In this document: positions 46,010 to 54,880 of the stretch, piece after piece
How positions within the stretch are numbered: the stretch's first letter is position 1
Layout: each line of letters begins with the position of its first letter
NCBI GenBank assembly: GCA_022410635.1
Contig: JAJVDF010000231.1
Span: forward strand, 736,694 to 800,693
DNA length: 64,000 nt
Source of the DNA: Tretioscincus oriximinensis
Lineage: Eukaryota; Chordata; Lepidosauria; Squamata; Gymnophthalmidae
Reading direction: 5' to 3'
Translations under genes and position numbers: made by a program
The notes under the pieces: generated by a model
The model's input: only the letters and a program-made list of their open reading frames with translations
What the model was told of the DNA's origin: nothing
Database searches by the model: none

Positions 46010-46300
46010 ATGGATAATAGTNAAAGGGTATTTAGATAAGAGGGTAAGGAGTGAAAGCAAGACATTAAGACCAAGGTTAATATTTACGCTGTAGTAAATT
46101 CTTTATGGAATTTAGGAGTATGACAACCCAGTGGGATGGGAGGATGGGAAGGAATTTTGTATGTTTATGTGTAAATGCTGTAAATGTATATGTTATGTTA
46201 TTGGGTTGTAGGTTTGTATATGTTATGTTGAGTTGTAGTTTTTTCTTTTTATTGTTATTCGTAAAATAATATATACATATAAAAAAGAAGAAATAAACTG
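46010..46300 (+). mobile_element. Probable L1 3'-end fragment
   Basis: 'acaacccagtgggatgggag', the TGT/TATGTT-rich 3' UTR-like stretch and 'cataTAAAAAAgaagaaat' resemble the 3' end of the L1 at 4545-4716 ('gtatatgttatgtt', 'ctttttattgtt'). No coding sequence. Confidence 0.45.
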
Positions 46301-46599
46301 CATACTTATGAGCAAAAAATCCAGAGATACTTGGCCTTCAATATTCAGCACACACCCATGCACCACCGCTCAAAATAGATGTAAAAGTGGATTTGGTATC
46401 CAATGTGAACATTTGGTTACCAGAAAATCCAACTGCAGTGTGCTCCTATCTACCTCAGTACACACAACACTCGTTTCTGCTATGAGTAAAAACCCTACAC
46501 CGCTGTTTTTTGCCATTCACGTTAATTCTACTCTGGCTACGAAATTGCATGTAGCCACTCTCCTTTGTGGGGGTGCTTCCGTTTCAAATTCAAACTGAT

Positions 46600-47030
46600 T
46601 CATGATGTAATGGTTGCCCCGGCCAGTAGTGAAATCCTGGGCTGGGTTGTTGCGCACTTAAATATTTTCTGCCAGTTCCTTCTAATCCCCATTGAAATAA
46701 CATCTGCACACAGGTCCTTATGGGCAACGCACCAGCCCAACCTTGATCTCATTTTTTTTGTAGCCATAACATAAGGGTCACTATGCACAAAATCTCTGCT
46801 GCCTGCACTTCTCCCGGCTACTCCATTCCCAGCAACAGCAGCAGCTGCCNCTCCCCCCCTTCCTCCTTTCAAGGGAAGGGAAGTGACTCAGTTGGGGTTG
46901 AGTCTTGAATACGCCTCCTCTCCACCCCCTTCCTGAGAAGAGGAAAGGGTTTCTTGGCCATTCTCTGCTCAGGGAAGGGGTAGTAGCAGTTTCAAGACCC
47001 AGGGTTCATTATAACGGGGTTTCACCTGTA
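46600..47030. repeat. Probable DNA-element fragment ending in a Pogo-P-type TIR
   Basis: 'gttcattataacggggtttc' and 'acctgta' (47004-47030) is the inverse of the Pogo-P left end. The upstream 400 bases are G+C-richer and have no match that I recognise, so the extent is uncertain. Confidence 0.4.
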
Positions 47031-47211
47031 CAGTGCGGATTAAAGAACCCTACATGCAGACAGTATCTAAGATACTTTACAAATATTGGGTTTTTTCACC
47101 ACTTTGATAGTCCAAGAAGTTAGTAGGAACACAACATTCTCATTACTAATTGCCTCCCTATTCTCCAAACACTCAAAAAGCATTCTTAAACTTATTTTTT
47201 GTGAACTGTTT
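47031..47211. other. Unassigned spacer
   Basis: Nothing recognised. Confidence 0.3.
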
Positions 47212-47345
47212 TTTCAACAGTCCACAATCATATTCCTATGCTGTGGAAATATTCCTGCAACAAGTGTGAATGCTGTATTCTAGTTTTTCTGGGATCTACA
47301 TGGTCACATGACATGTTTTCAACCAATGCTAGTGAGGCGGAGAAC
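47212..47345 (-). repeat. rpt-D middle part, reversed
   Basis: The reverse complement of 54440-54560: 'aacatgtcatgtgaccatgt', 'tgaatgctgtattc' context, 'ccacagcataggaatatgat'. This shows rpt-D inserts in both orientations. Confidence 0.55.
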
Positions 47346-48099
47346 GATCAGGTGGTAGAAAAGAGACCGGCTAAAACTTTTGCAACTGTAGTAAACTGGT
47401 ATAGCTCATATAGAATTTATGCAAAAGATAGATGGATTTCCCCTCGGAGGCATCACTTTTTTGTTGCTGTGTTGCATTTTGAGACGCCAAGAATCGAAAT
47501 GAAGTTTGGCTGCATTCGCACTGGGGGGAGAAATCAGAATTGAAAAACAGTGAAAGGGATTTAAATCCACTTTGCTGTTTTCCCTGGTTCTCTGCCCCAT
47601 TGTGGCTGTGAATCAGTAGCCCTACATATTTTGTTTGTTTGTTTTTTTAAAAACTCTTCTTTTCTGCTTTGGGTGAATTTCCACAGCAGGTATGGTATGA
47701 TCCTGGAAAGCAAGTCTTGTACTGTGTCAGAGGAGCTGATATAAAGCCTAGCAACCCATGTTTCAGGCAAATGCTAGCACTGATTAAAGAGCTGGCATTT
47801 CCCATGCTGTTTGAAGCCATCTGAAGCCATCAGAAAATTTCACCACTTTGCTAAAGTTATCTTGCTCTTACAGATATGCTCAGACATGTCTATTTGGGCA
47901 CCAATGAGATGCATATGTGGCTTAAAACCTAAATGCATGTCGGTGTTTTGTTGTTTTGTCTTGGGGTGGGGGAATAAAGAATTTATTTAAGCTTCATTCT
48001 ATCTATCCATACCTGTAAACAACATTATTGTTCTATCAAAACAATTATGTCCTAATAAATAAAAATGATTAGCGTATCATTTTTCTACTTACAGTGTCT
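47346..48099. other. Unassigned intron sequence
   Basis: No gene or clear repeat; a short 'gaagccatctgaagccatc' direct repeat at 47813-47830. Confidence 0.35.
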
Positions 48100-48333
48100 T
48101 TATTACAATTTCAGAGAAATAGCCGTGTTAGTCTAGCAGAAAGTCCAGCAAAGGAGCTAGCAGCACTTTGAGACTAACTTGAGAAAAGTGGTTGGCATAA
48201 GCTTTCGTAGACAGGTCTACTTCTTCAGATGCTGAAGAAGTAGACCTGTCTACGAAAGCTTATGCCAACCACTTTTCTCAAGTTAGTCTCAAAGTGCTGC
48301 TAGCTCCTTTGCTGGACTTTCTTATTACAATTT
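48100..48333. mobile_element. Fam-S snap-back insertion: perfect 91-bp inverted repeat between 12-bp target duplications
   Basis: A direct repeat TTATTACAATTT lies at 48100-48111 and 48322-48333. Between them the insert starts 'tcagagaaatagccgtgtta' (the Fam-S end, reversed) and runs into a left arm, 48138-48228. After a 3-base centre 'atg' (48229-48231) the right arm 48232-48322 is its exact reverse complement. I compared all 91 positions by eye. The terminal ~25 bases of the family are present on the left side only. The asymmetry and long duplication suggest reverse transcription followed by hairpin self-priming. Confidence 0.92.
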
Positions 48334-48660
48334 TTCCCAAATATTTTTCCCTTCTACCTTCTCTATCTGTTCCCATCAGGATCTTTATTCCTTTAATTTA
48401 ATCTAAGAAATATAGCTACAATAAGAAAATCAATATTAACTTCATATATTTTTTTTGCTTCACTTCTTAACTTGCTTTCTAAATAATTCTTAACTATCTC
48501 CCACTTTTGTTGGCATAATATAAACTTTCCCACTTTTTTCACATTATGGATTCTACCACTCCTTATTTCTACTGCTAATAAATCTACATATACCAGTATT
48601 CCTACTATTCCCGTATTTCCCATTTTTTCTACGCTTCCACCCTCCGACCAAGTGCGCACG
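48334..48660 (-). repeat. Possible L1 3' segment, minus strand
   Basis: The minus-strand frame 48659-48393 ('LAVEIRSGRIHNVKK', 'KSEAKKIYEVN'-like) resembles the frame at 63121-62906 ('MAVEIRNVRMYNI'), which precedes a clear L1 poly(A) end. This suggests the same L1 C-terminal/3' region. Kept tentative. Confidence 0.4.
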
Positions 48661-48714
48661 CGATTAACTCTCCTATAATTTCTTTCTTCTGATTAGTAGT
48701 TGGAATTCAGTTCA

Positions 48715-48842
48715 TTTCCACATGTAATTTATTTCTTGATTTAATTTATTTATTTGCTTTTCTATACCGCCCTAAACCCTGAAGGTCTCATGAAGGTTTA
48801 CAATAAAAAGTCAAATACTGAAACCAAATTAACATAATTAAA
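48715..48842 (+). repeat. rpt-C copy
   Basis: 'atttatttatttgcttttct', 'accgccctaaaccctgaagg' and 'acaataaaaagtcaaatact' follow the standard rpt-C order. It is inserted between two minus-strand L1 pieces. Confidence 0.6.
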
Positions 48843-48844
48843 CA

Positions 48845-49075
48845 GAATCTGATCTTAATGCTCCCATTTTGTTCATTATTACTATATGGGTATAGTAACA
48901 TACCCACATTCCCTTTTCTATCTTCTTTATTTCCTTTTCTATCTTCTTCCAAAACTCTTATGCTTTTTTGCATTCCCATAACATATGGTTAAACGTTCCA
49001 CTCGGTCCACATCAAATGTACATTTTTAAAACAAATATTTGCCTCATTCCGGACTTGAGGTCAGTGTGTGTCTTT
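48845..49075 (-). mobile_element. L1 ORF2 C-terminal fragment
   Basis: Minus-strand translation with two stop codons gives 'CGPSGTFNHMLWECKKA', 'EFWKKIEKEIKKIEKG'. This is the HMxWEC..FW block seen at 4066-4140 in the better L1 copy. Confidence 0.8.
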
Positions 49076-49980
49076 CACAAACAAGAAGTAATATTTCTCG
49101 GAATGCCTGATAGTTTTAGGTCTGATACGTCAGGAAACTGCAGAGGTTCCTGTGGCCAGTAGGAAACAGCTGCTAGTCCGAGTTGACCAATCAGAACAGT
49201 GAAATGTTGGAGAGGCAAAAACCAATATGAGGCAAACTTGAAAGCAGTGACGATAAGTAAGGAGACGCATGGTTGGAGGTCTATTTTTTAAAAAAATGTG
49301 TAAATGCAAGGTTTTTTTTCCTGCATCAATAAAATGGAGCAATATATTGTATATAGTCTCCCCCCAAAGCACTATGGGAATCCCACTCTGTGCTTAGCCA
49401 GTGAACCACATTGGATTATGTGACAGGAGGAAAAAATGTATGTAAGAAGATAAATGATTTTAAAATGTCCAGTCTGAATGTCCCATAGAACACTAGAATT
49501 GCCTGTCTCTGAGCTTGACCTCTAGCTTGCAAAAACTCATGGAATTAAGGAGCAGCATATGGGAATCTAACCGAGATCCATGTTAGGGATCAGTAGGAAA
49601 AGAAGCTGAAACAAGCCTACCAGTACTATTTACCTTTAAGATCTGGAAAAGGGTTGGAAAAGTTTGTTAGATCTGGGCTTTACTGTTGGGGAAAATGTAA
49701 TATAGGTGTTTAAAAACTGTACACTTTATAGTAAAGTGACTACAGAGTTTCAGGCATATCTTGCTTGAAGAAGGGATCACAGGTGAATCTGGAGTCGATT
49801 TAGGGGAAACGCAAGATAAACAGAGGAACTTATTTGACACTGTGGGGGAATGGGAAGCTATCATGGGCACCTACAATACAATATAGGATTGGGAATAAAT
49901 CTGAAATCCAATTATGGCTCCAACAGATTACAAAGTCCAGGACGAGTTTAAAGGGGATTCAGGCAAATTTTTGTTGGTGG
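49076..49980. other. Unassigned intron sequence
   Basis: No gene or named repeat recognised. Confidence 0.35.
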
Positions 49981-49984
49981 GGAT

Positions 49985-50165
49985 CTTAGAATATAAGAGA
50001 AGCTGTAGTCCAGCATTCTGTCTCACACAGTGGCCCATCAATCGTGCCTGGGCAGTCTGAAACAAAAACAGACAAAATCTTCAGCTGTTCTGGACTCCCT
50101 GAAAATAGAACTTCAGGAATACTGCCTGATGCTCCATCCTGGAGGCAGGATCAAGAGTGTCAACC
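49985..50165 (-). mobile_element. CR1 LINE 3'-end fragment
   Basis: 'tagaatataagagaagctgt', 'ccagcattctgtctcacac', 'gttctggactccctgaaaat' and 'gatgctccatcctggaggc'. It lacks the usual 'ggatcaggccagagcccat' words, so it carries an internal deletion of about 30 bases. Confidence 0.78.
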
Positions 50166-50349
50166 ATTTTGGTAACCATCAGATCCATGACCTCACGAGG
50201 TGATCAGCCACCAAAGGCCACCTGATGCAGTCATAAGTATGGAACAGTCTGATCTTGGACCCCCTTCCTCCTTGACATGGCAGCTAGGCCAAATTTTTAG
50301 GACTAGTTGAAGCCTCCAGGCCCTTCTGACACTCTTAGGCTAGGTCCCA

Positions 50350-50640
50350 CCTAAGTTTTAATCTAGTTTCAATTCCATAGTGAGAGAACACACCAACAAA
50401 GTGAGAAAACCCAGCTTTGATTTTGATAATGTGGAAAGAGAGTCCCTTTTCTGACCTGAGTCACATTCTGCAATACAGCCGAGGTTCCAGACATATACAA
50501 TACCAAACGGCCAGTTTCCTGTTTCTCTACTTCCTGAGAGAATTTCTGTTTCCTGTTTTGTGGTTCTAAGTTGTAGTTCTGCCTGCTTTTCTATGCTGTT
50601 TTTCCCCCGGTGACAAGTGCTTATGATAAAAGCTTGGATG
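50350..50640 (+). repeat. rpt-H copy
   Basis: 'cctaagttttaatctagttt', 'aacccagctttgattttgat', 'ccagtttcctgtttctctac', 'ttctgtttcctgttttgtgg'. The first part is shared with 32325-32415 and the second with 26480-26580. Confidence 0.55.
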
Positions 50641-50749
50641 CCCAACAGCTTTACAAAGCTGGCACTGAATGTAGTAGCTGCCCCAAACTGAAACATCTTT
50701 TCAGTGCACAGGAAACATTTTTTCTGCTTACAGGAAGGTGGTTGGGGAA

Positions 50750-51190
50750 CACGTCTATATCTCACATAACGGCCCATCGTCTGCATGGCAGTGTAGACTG
50801 CAGTAGGACCCATCCTCGCAGTTGGCGAGTGCCTATGTCCACAAGATGCATCCCAAAATAAGGCTCAGGGCAGAAAGGGCCAAATGACCTATTTGTTCAC
50901 ACTGCTGGGCTGGAGACAGACGCATGATTATAATCCATCTTCTCATTCCTGGTTTACTTTACTCCAATTCTTCAGGACTGAAGGGGAATTAAAAGTATAC
51001 ATCCCTCCCCTACCCTGCTGTGTCCATCCGTGTGTCGTCACTGGGCTTTATAGTGGGTTGCTATCTTGGGACACAGCTTGGGCACCCACATGCCTGTGTT
51101 GACTATGGTAGGCCCCGTCTACACTGGCATGTAGATGGCGGNCTCCCCGTCTAGGATATGTACCTCAGTGGGAACAGGCCCTAGGTGGAG
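50750..51190. repeat. Cluster of FB-F and FB-E ends inside intron 1, next to exon 1
   Basis: One FB-F arm at 50755-50890 ('ataaggctcagggcagaaag'), an FB-E end at 50970-51000 ('ttcaggactgaaggggaatt'), and another FB-F copy at 51040-51188 ('ggcacccacatgcctgtgtt', 'gactatggtaggccccgtct', 'tgggaacaggccc'). The last copy ends about 95 bases from the SNTB1 splice donor. Confidence 0.55.
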
Positions 51191-51279
51191 GGAATCCGGA
51201 TTGTAATTTAGGCCTTAACAGGCAACTTTGGCGATTTTGGCTTCCCTGCTTTCTCCCACCCGGGGCCCGTCGGGGCTTG

Positions 51280-51285
51280 CTTTAC
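51280..51285 (-). other. SNTB1: SNTB1 exon 1 splice donor (5' splice site of intron 1)
   Basis: On the minus strand the exon end GAAG is followed by GTAAAG. GT is at 51285-51284. The reading frame splits after the first base of a codon, as expected if the next exon supplies a Val codon after ..KEVALE. Confidence 0.88.
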
Positions 51286-51961
51286 CTTCCAGGGCCACTT
51301 CCTTGCCCGCCCTCTTGAGGGCCTGCACCGCTTCGTCGTGCGTGGCGTCGCGCAAGTCGGTGCCGTTGACGGCCAGGATGGCATCGCCGACGTACAGCGC
51401 CTGGGTCTGGTCCGCCGCCAGCCCCTTGAAGATNTTGCTGATAAGGATGGGCATCTTGTTCTCCTTGCCGCCCTTGATGCTGATGCCCAGGCCGCCCGCC
51501 TCCGGCTTCACCACCTTGACGCACCGCTTTAGGTTGGAGACGCCGTCGGGGACTTGCTCGGGCAGGTCAGTGAAAGCCGTGCGCACCCCGCCGCCGAGGA
51601 GCGCCGTCGGGGGGCTGCCGCTACCGCCGCCGCCGCCGCCTGGGCTGGGAGAGTCCGGGGAAGAAGCCACGATCCCCCCACCGAGGTTGCACGACGTCGA
51701 GGCGGATCCACCCGACGGCGCTGCCCGGTTGCTGCAGAACGTCCCATTGCCGTGAGGCGCGCCGACGACGATGCCGTTGTAAGCAGCCGGGGCGGCCGCC
51801 GACGCCGCCAAGCCTTCATCGACGCCGCCGGCGCTCAGCAGCAGCGCCCCGTCGCTCAGGCTCACCAGGACGCGGTGCCACCGGTCGCGCACCAAAACTT
51901 CCAGCGCGCCACTCCGGTGCACCCGGCCGCCCCCGCCGACGCCCGACGCGGCTACCGCCAT
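51286..51961 (-). CDS. SNTB1: Beta-1-syntrophin, first coding exon (225 codons plus 1 base)
   Basis: Syntrophins are cytoplasmic adaptors bound to dystrophin/utrophin at the membrane. Their PDZ domain recruits channels and signalling proteins. The exon starts at ATG 51961 with A at -3 and G at +4. It encodes an N-terminal half PH domain ([23 protein letters not shown], residues 21-43), an Ala/Gly/Ser-rich linker (44-125), the conserved [14 protein letters not shown] block (126-139) and most of the PDZ domain (about 147-225). The PDZ carboxylate-binding GLGI loop is at 157-160. The block [35 protein letters not shown] is diagnostic for syntrophins, and the MAVAA start and [14 protein letters not shown] context favour beta-1. 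The linker is longer than I recall for the mammalian protein. Codon 176 contains an N (Lys or Asn). The exon ends GAAG at 51286, then GTAAAG, a phase-1 donor; the rest of the PDZ, PH1b, PH2 and SU regions lie outside the window. Confidence 0.95.
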
Positions 51962-51972
51962 CTTAGCAGCAT
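51952..51972 (-). CDS. Upstream ORF of 6 codons overlapping the SNTB1 start
   Basis: An ATG at 51972-51970 opens a 6-codon frame (MLLRWR) that ends in TAG at 51954-51952, inside SNTB1 codons 3-4 in a different frame. The main ATG at 51961 thus lies within this upstream ORF. Its context (G at -3, C at +4) is weaker than that of the main ATG (A at -3, G at +4). Such overlapping uORFs can reduce translation or work through leaky scanning or short-range reinitiation. This is inference; it matters only if transcription starts upstream of 51972. Confidence 0.6.
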   Translation of the reverse strand: MLLRWR

Positions 51973-52200
51973 TGCTTCCCAGGCAGCGCGCGCGGTCGGT
52001 CGGTCGGGGGGCCGCGGGAGGACGGGCGGGCGGGCGCGTGGAGGGGCGAGCGCCGGCCCGGGCAGCCGCCTCCCCGGAACGCAGCAGGGCGAGAGGCGGG
52101 GCGCGACGGGACGGAAGGCGGCGAGACCAGGGAGGAGGAGGAGGAGGAGGAGGAGGAGTGCGCGGGACTTCCTCTTAGTTTCGCCCCGTCGAGCCTAGGC
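51962..52200 (-). promoter_or_regulatory. SNTB1 5' UTR and proximal promoter, extremely G+C-rich
   Basis: The stretch directly upstream of the start codon has repeated GGGCGGGC, GTCGGTCGGTCGG and CGCGCG words. The transcription start cannot be placed from sequence alone. The open frame on the opposite strand (51554-52198) is a by-product of the G+C-rich repeats. Confidence 0.6.
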
Positions 52201-52475
52201 CGAAAGGGAGTTGCACAGCGGGCAGGCGAGAGGTTCTCCTTGGAGGAGGAGGCGCGCAGGGTTCCGGGGGGAGAGGAGGGAGGTGTGGGCTGCCGGAGGA
52301 GCCGCCGAAGACGGGGCGGAGCGAGGAGGAGGAGGAGGACGACGACGACGACGAAGAAGCAGTGTGGCTCTCGGGATCACTAAATCGCAGCGTGGCGAGG
52401 CGAGCAGAGGAGGAGGAGGGAGCGCGGAAAAAGAGGAGAGGAGTCGGCGCTCCATATATCACATTTATTCCACAA

Positions 52476-52735
52476 GAGAGCCAGTCTGGTGTAGTAGCGT
52501 GTTGGACTTATCTGGTAGTCTCCTGATTCGATNCCCCACTNCTCCATGAAAGCCGGCTGGGTGAGCTTGGGCCAGTCACAGTTCTTTAGAACTCTCTCAG
52601 CCCCACCTGCTTCACAGGGTGTCTGTTGTGGAGAAAGCAGCAATAGCTATCTGTGCCGCCCGTTGGTTGCCGACCTTCGGGTACAGGGCGGGATATAAAT
52701 ATAAATAATAAATAAATAAACTATATCCATGCTTT
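52476..52735 (+). mobile_element. SINE-A copy at the CpG-island edge
   Basis: 'gagccagtctggtgtagtag' (A-box-like), 'gattcgatnccccact' (B-box-like), 'gagcttgggccagtcacagt', 'cccacctgcttcacagggtg', 'ggtacagggcgggatataaa' and a (TAAA)n tail to about 52725. It begins some 25 bases beyond the last CpG-dense sequence and is oriented opposite to SNTB1. Confidence 0.88.
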
Positions 52736-52764
52736 ATTGTGGAATATAATGGAGTAAATAACTA

Positions 52765-52872
52765 AGGTTCCATCCACACGAAGCCTTATCCTGGGCTGTA
52801 CCTAGAAATGGGGCTGCCATCCACATGCTAGTGTAGGCTATGGCAGGCTCTTCTTCCTTCCCTGTCTGGACA
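52765..52872. repeat. FB-F, one arm
   Basis: 'ggttccatccacacgaagcc', 'ttatcctgggctgtacctag', 'ccatccacatgctagtgtag' and 'gctatggcaggctc', followed by no second arm. Confidence 0.55.
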
Positions 52873-53030
52873 GTTGGTTTCAATTTCTGTCTTGTTTTTC
52901 TTATTACTAAGATTTAGATCCTGGGGGGGGATTTGTTAATATCTGTGCAACGCATTATCTCATTTGGATGTGAAATTGCCGACAGCCAGCTAGAGATATG
53001 AGTAGTGGGGAGTTTTGAAACTTTTGCATG
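52873..53030. other. Unassigned spacer
   Basis: Nothing recognised. Confidence 0.3.
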
Positions 53031-53054
53031 TGTATCCTGATACTAGAATGACTA

Positions 53055-53460
53055 GATTTTCCCGCCCGAGAAATCGGTGAAGCATGTGAGAATTTTTTTA
53101 AGTGTGTGAGAATTTTTGGAGTACATCAGAATTTTTAATTTTTTTTACAGAGAGGAAGGCGCCTTCAGAAGCTAGCCCCAGTTGACAGAACCCCCTAGTG
53201 GTGGTGCAGCAATTTTTTTAAAAAAATTAAAAAAATATTTTTGAGGTGTGCGAGAAAGTTTTGAAGTGTGTGAGATTTTTTATTTTTTATTGAGGAGAGG
53301 GTGCCTTCAGGAGCTGGTCTCAGATGCCAGAGCCCCCTAGTGGTGCTGCAGTGAATTTATTTATTTTTNNNAAAAAATTCCTCAGCCAAAACCTGGGAAA
53401 TGGGTATCCCCCCCAGGAGGGCGGGGTAGACACCCCAAAACTACGTTTTCCTCCCCTGAC
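53055..53460. repeat. Internally duplicated repeat element, two ~130-bp units
   Basis: Unit 1 (about 53105-53222: 'gtgtgagaatttttggagta', 'gcgccttcagaagctagccc', 'cagaaccccctagtggtggt') recurs as unit 2 (about 53245-53365: 'gaagtgtgtgagatttttta', 'gtgccttcaggagctggtct', 'cagagccccctagtggtgct'). The end 'cctcagccaaaacctgggaa' echoes the interior of the 38641 MITE, so this may be an older relative. Confidence 0.55.
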
Positions 53461-53739
53461 ACTAATAAAGAGAAACCTTGTCAAAGTGTAAATGGTCTTA
53501 TCAAAGAAAATGTAGGAAATGCTTCTATGCAATTTACAGCTTCCATACTGGAAAAGCAATTGTCACACAATTATTTTTAAACCTGCAAAACTTAACTGGG
53601 ATTATTTTTTAACTAATTCTTTGGATTGAAGAAAGTTTAAAAGGGGTGGCTAGGGCCTAAAAGAGAATTCACCAAGGATTAGTCATGCACTGAGCTGGAC
53701 CCTATGGCCCTGGAGGCCCCTTCCAACAATGATGGAAGA
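53461..53739. other. Unassigned intergenic sequence
   Basis: Nothing recognised. Confidence 0.3.
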
Positions 53740-53742
53740 CAA

Positions 53743-53960
53743 ATATCAGACACCTTCTACTAGTCTGTAGCTCTAGCCAACCCAGCTATTCGAAAGCATG
53801 AATTGCAAGAAATTGCAACTGACTGCAAGTAGATACATGGGAACCACCACAGCCTGGTGAGCCTTCGGGCAAAAATACCCTTGTAAGCCGCTTTGAGTCC
53901 CTTTGAAAGGAGAGAAAAGTGGGGTATAAGAACCCAGTTCTTCTTCTTCTTCTTAAAATT
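53743..53960 (+). mobile_element. SINE-B copy, head missing
   Basis: 'tagctctagccaacccagct', 'agtagatacatgggaaccac', 'accgcttgtaagccgctttg'-like text, then 'aagtggggtataagaaccca' and a TTCTTC tail. Nearly identical in layout to 58130-58335. Confidence 0.78.
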
Positions 53961-54224
53961 GTGCCTCACTAATTGGTTTTCTATAATATATATAAAAATG
54001 CCTCCATCATACCATGCCACTGAGGTACAAAGCAAGGTATAAGTAGGTAAAATATATTAAATACTATACTAATATTCAGTGCAGCTATNGCTTTCTAGAT
54101 GCTACAATTGATTGAAGCTCCCAGGAACTGTGTTTCATCCATATCTCACAAACTATAGTTCAAATAATCTTCCAAAAGAGGCTAATGGGCACAGAAAGCA
54201 TTAAAGACACATGCCCTCAAATGG
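53961..54224. other. Unassigned intergenic sequence
   Basis: Nothing recognised. Confidence 0.3.
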
Positions 54225-54227
54225 AAG

Positions 54228-54720
54228 AAGAAAACAGTTGAATGAAGAAATTGGTAAAAGGGGGTTGTTTTTGCACTTATCATCAAAGAATGGTCTCTGG
54301 GAACTATTCCCATTTGCTAGATAGGGGGAACTATTTCCTACCTTTCGGACTCCCCGATAAAAAGGTTCCTGCTCTTAATTCAGGGGCTGAAAGTATGAAG
54401 GCTGAATTCTCAAGCTATCCTTTTTCTATATATTTGACTGCCCTGTCCTCACTGTGATTGGGTGGAAACATGTTACATGACACATAGTGCACAGAAAAAA
54501 TGGAATATAGCATTCACACTTCCTACAAGAATGCTTCCACAGCACAGAGGTGATTATGGAATGCTTAAAATCAACCCACTGTTGTAAATTTAAGAATGCT
54601 TTTGTAGTGACTAGGAAACAGTGACGCAATTAGCAAAGCGAATGCTTTGTTCCTGCTAATTGCTTGGATTATTCCCTAGCCAACGTACGAAAAAAGCCTG
54701 TAGAGAACTGCCATCATAAT
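54228..54720 (+). repeat. rpt-D, longest copy
   Basis: Spans all blocks of the family: 'atcaaagaatggtctctggg', 'ctcactgtgattgggtggaa', 'gaatatagcattcacacttc', 'gtgacgcaattagcaaagcg', 'ggattattccctagcc'. No ORF of note. Confidence 0.6.
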
Positions 54721-54789
54721 GGAGCAGGCAATTAATTTGACCCCTTAAGTATTTATGTGTTTAATGAATTATATCTGTTGGGATACAGT

Positions 54790-54880
54790 CACACTTTGAC
54801 TTTTAGATCATCTTCAGTCTCAAAGAATGGGCTTAGTCTATTTTTTTTCCTGGACTAAAGTACGGGTGCTTCCCCACTAC
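54790..54880. repeat. FB-E, one end
   Basis: 'acttttagatcatcttcagt', 'ctcaaagaatgggcttagtc', 'ttcctggactaaagt'. Confidence 0.5.

Larger units (their letters stand above)
51230..52450. promoter_or_regulatory. CpG island spanning SNTB1 exon 1 and promoter
   Basis: Dense CG dinucleotides begin near 51230 and stop near 52450, against an AT-rich CpG-poor background. The island covers the coding exon, the 5' UTR and several hundred upstream bases. GC-box-like GGGCGG words occur at 52024-52036, 52095-52102 and 52313-52319. No convincing TATA box lies at a usual distance; 'gatatatgg' on the minus strand at about 52457 is probably fortuitous. This pattern fits a broad housekeeping-type promoter. Polypurine runs (GGA)9 at 52131-52157 and GAG/GAC at 52323-52359 lie in the presumed 5' UTR or promoter. 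Confidence 0.85.

Noticed and set aside
50358..50813. 151-codon open frame on the minus strand
   Set aside because: It overlaps rpt-H and FB-F repeats and has no domain.
51215..51285. Extension of the SNTB1 reading frame past 51286 to a stop at 51215
   Set aside because: A consensus donor GTAAAG follows GAAG at 51286. The residues after ..KEVALE no longer resemble syntrophin, so this is read-through into the intron.
51554..52198. 214-codon open frame on the plus strand opposite SNTB1 (also 51228-51755)
   Set aside because: They are antisense to a confirmed exon in extremely G+C-rich DNA with few stop codons. The translations are Arg/Ala/Gly-rich with no domain.
52449..52458. TATA-like 'gatatatgg' as the SNTB1 promoter TATA box
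   Set aside because: It is about 490 bases from the start codon at the edge of the CpG island, next to a SINE, and lacks supporting context.
21231..52735. tRNA genes suggested by A-box/B-box motifs
   Set aside because: Motifs belong to SINE-A and SINE-B heads, which continue into SINE bodies and A/T or CTT tails and do not fold into a clean cloverleaf.
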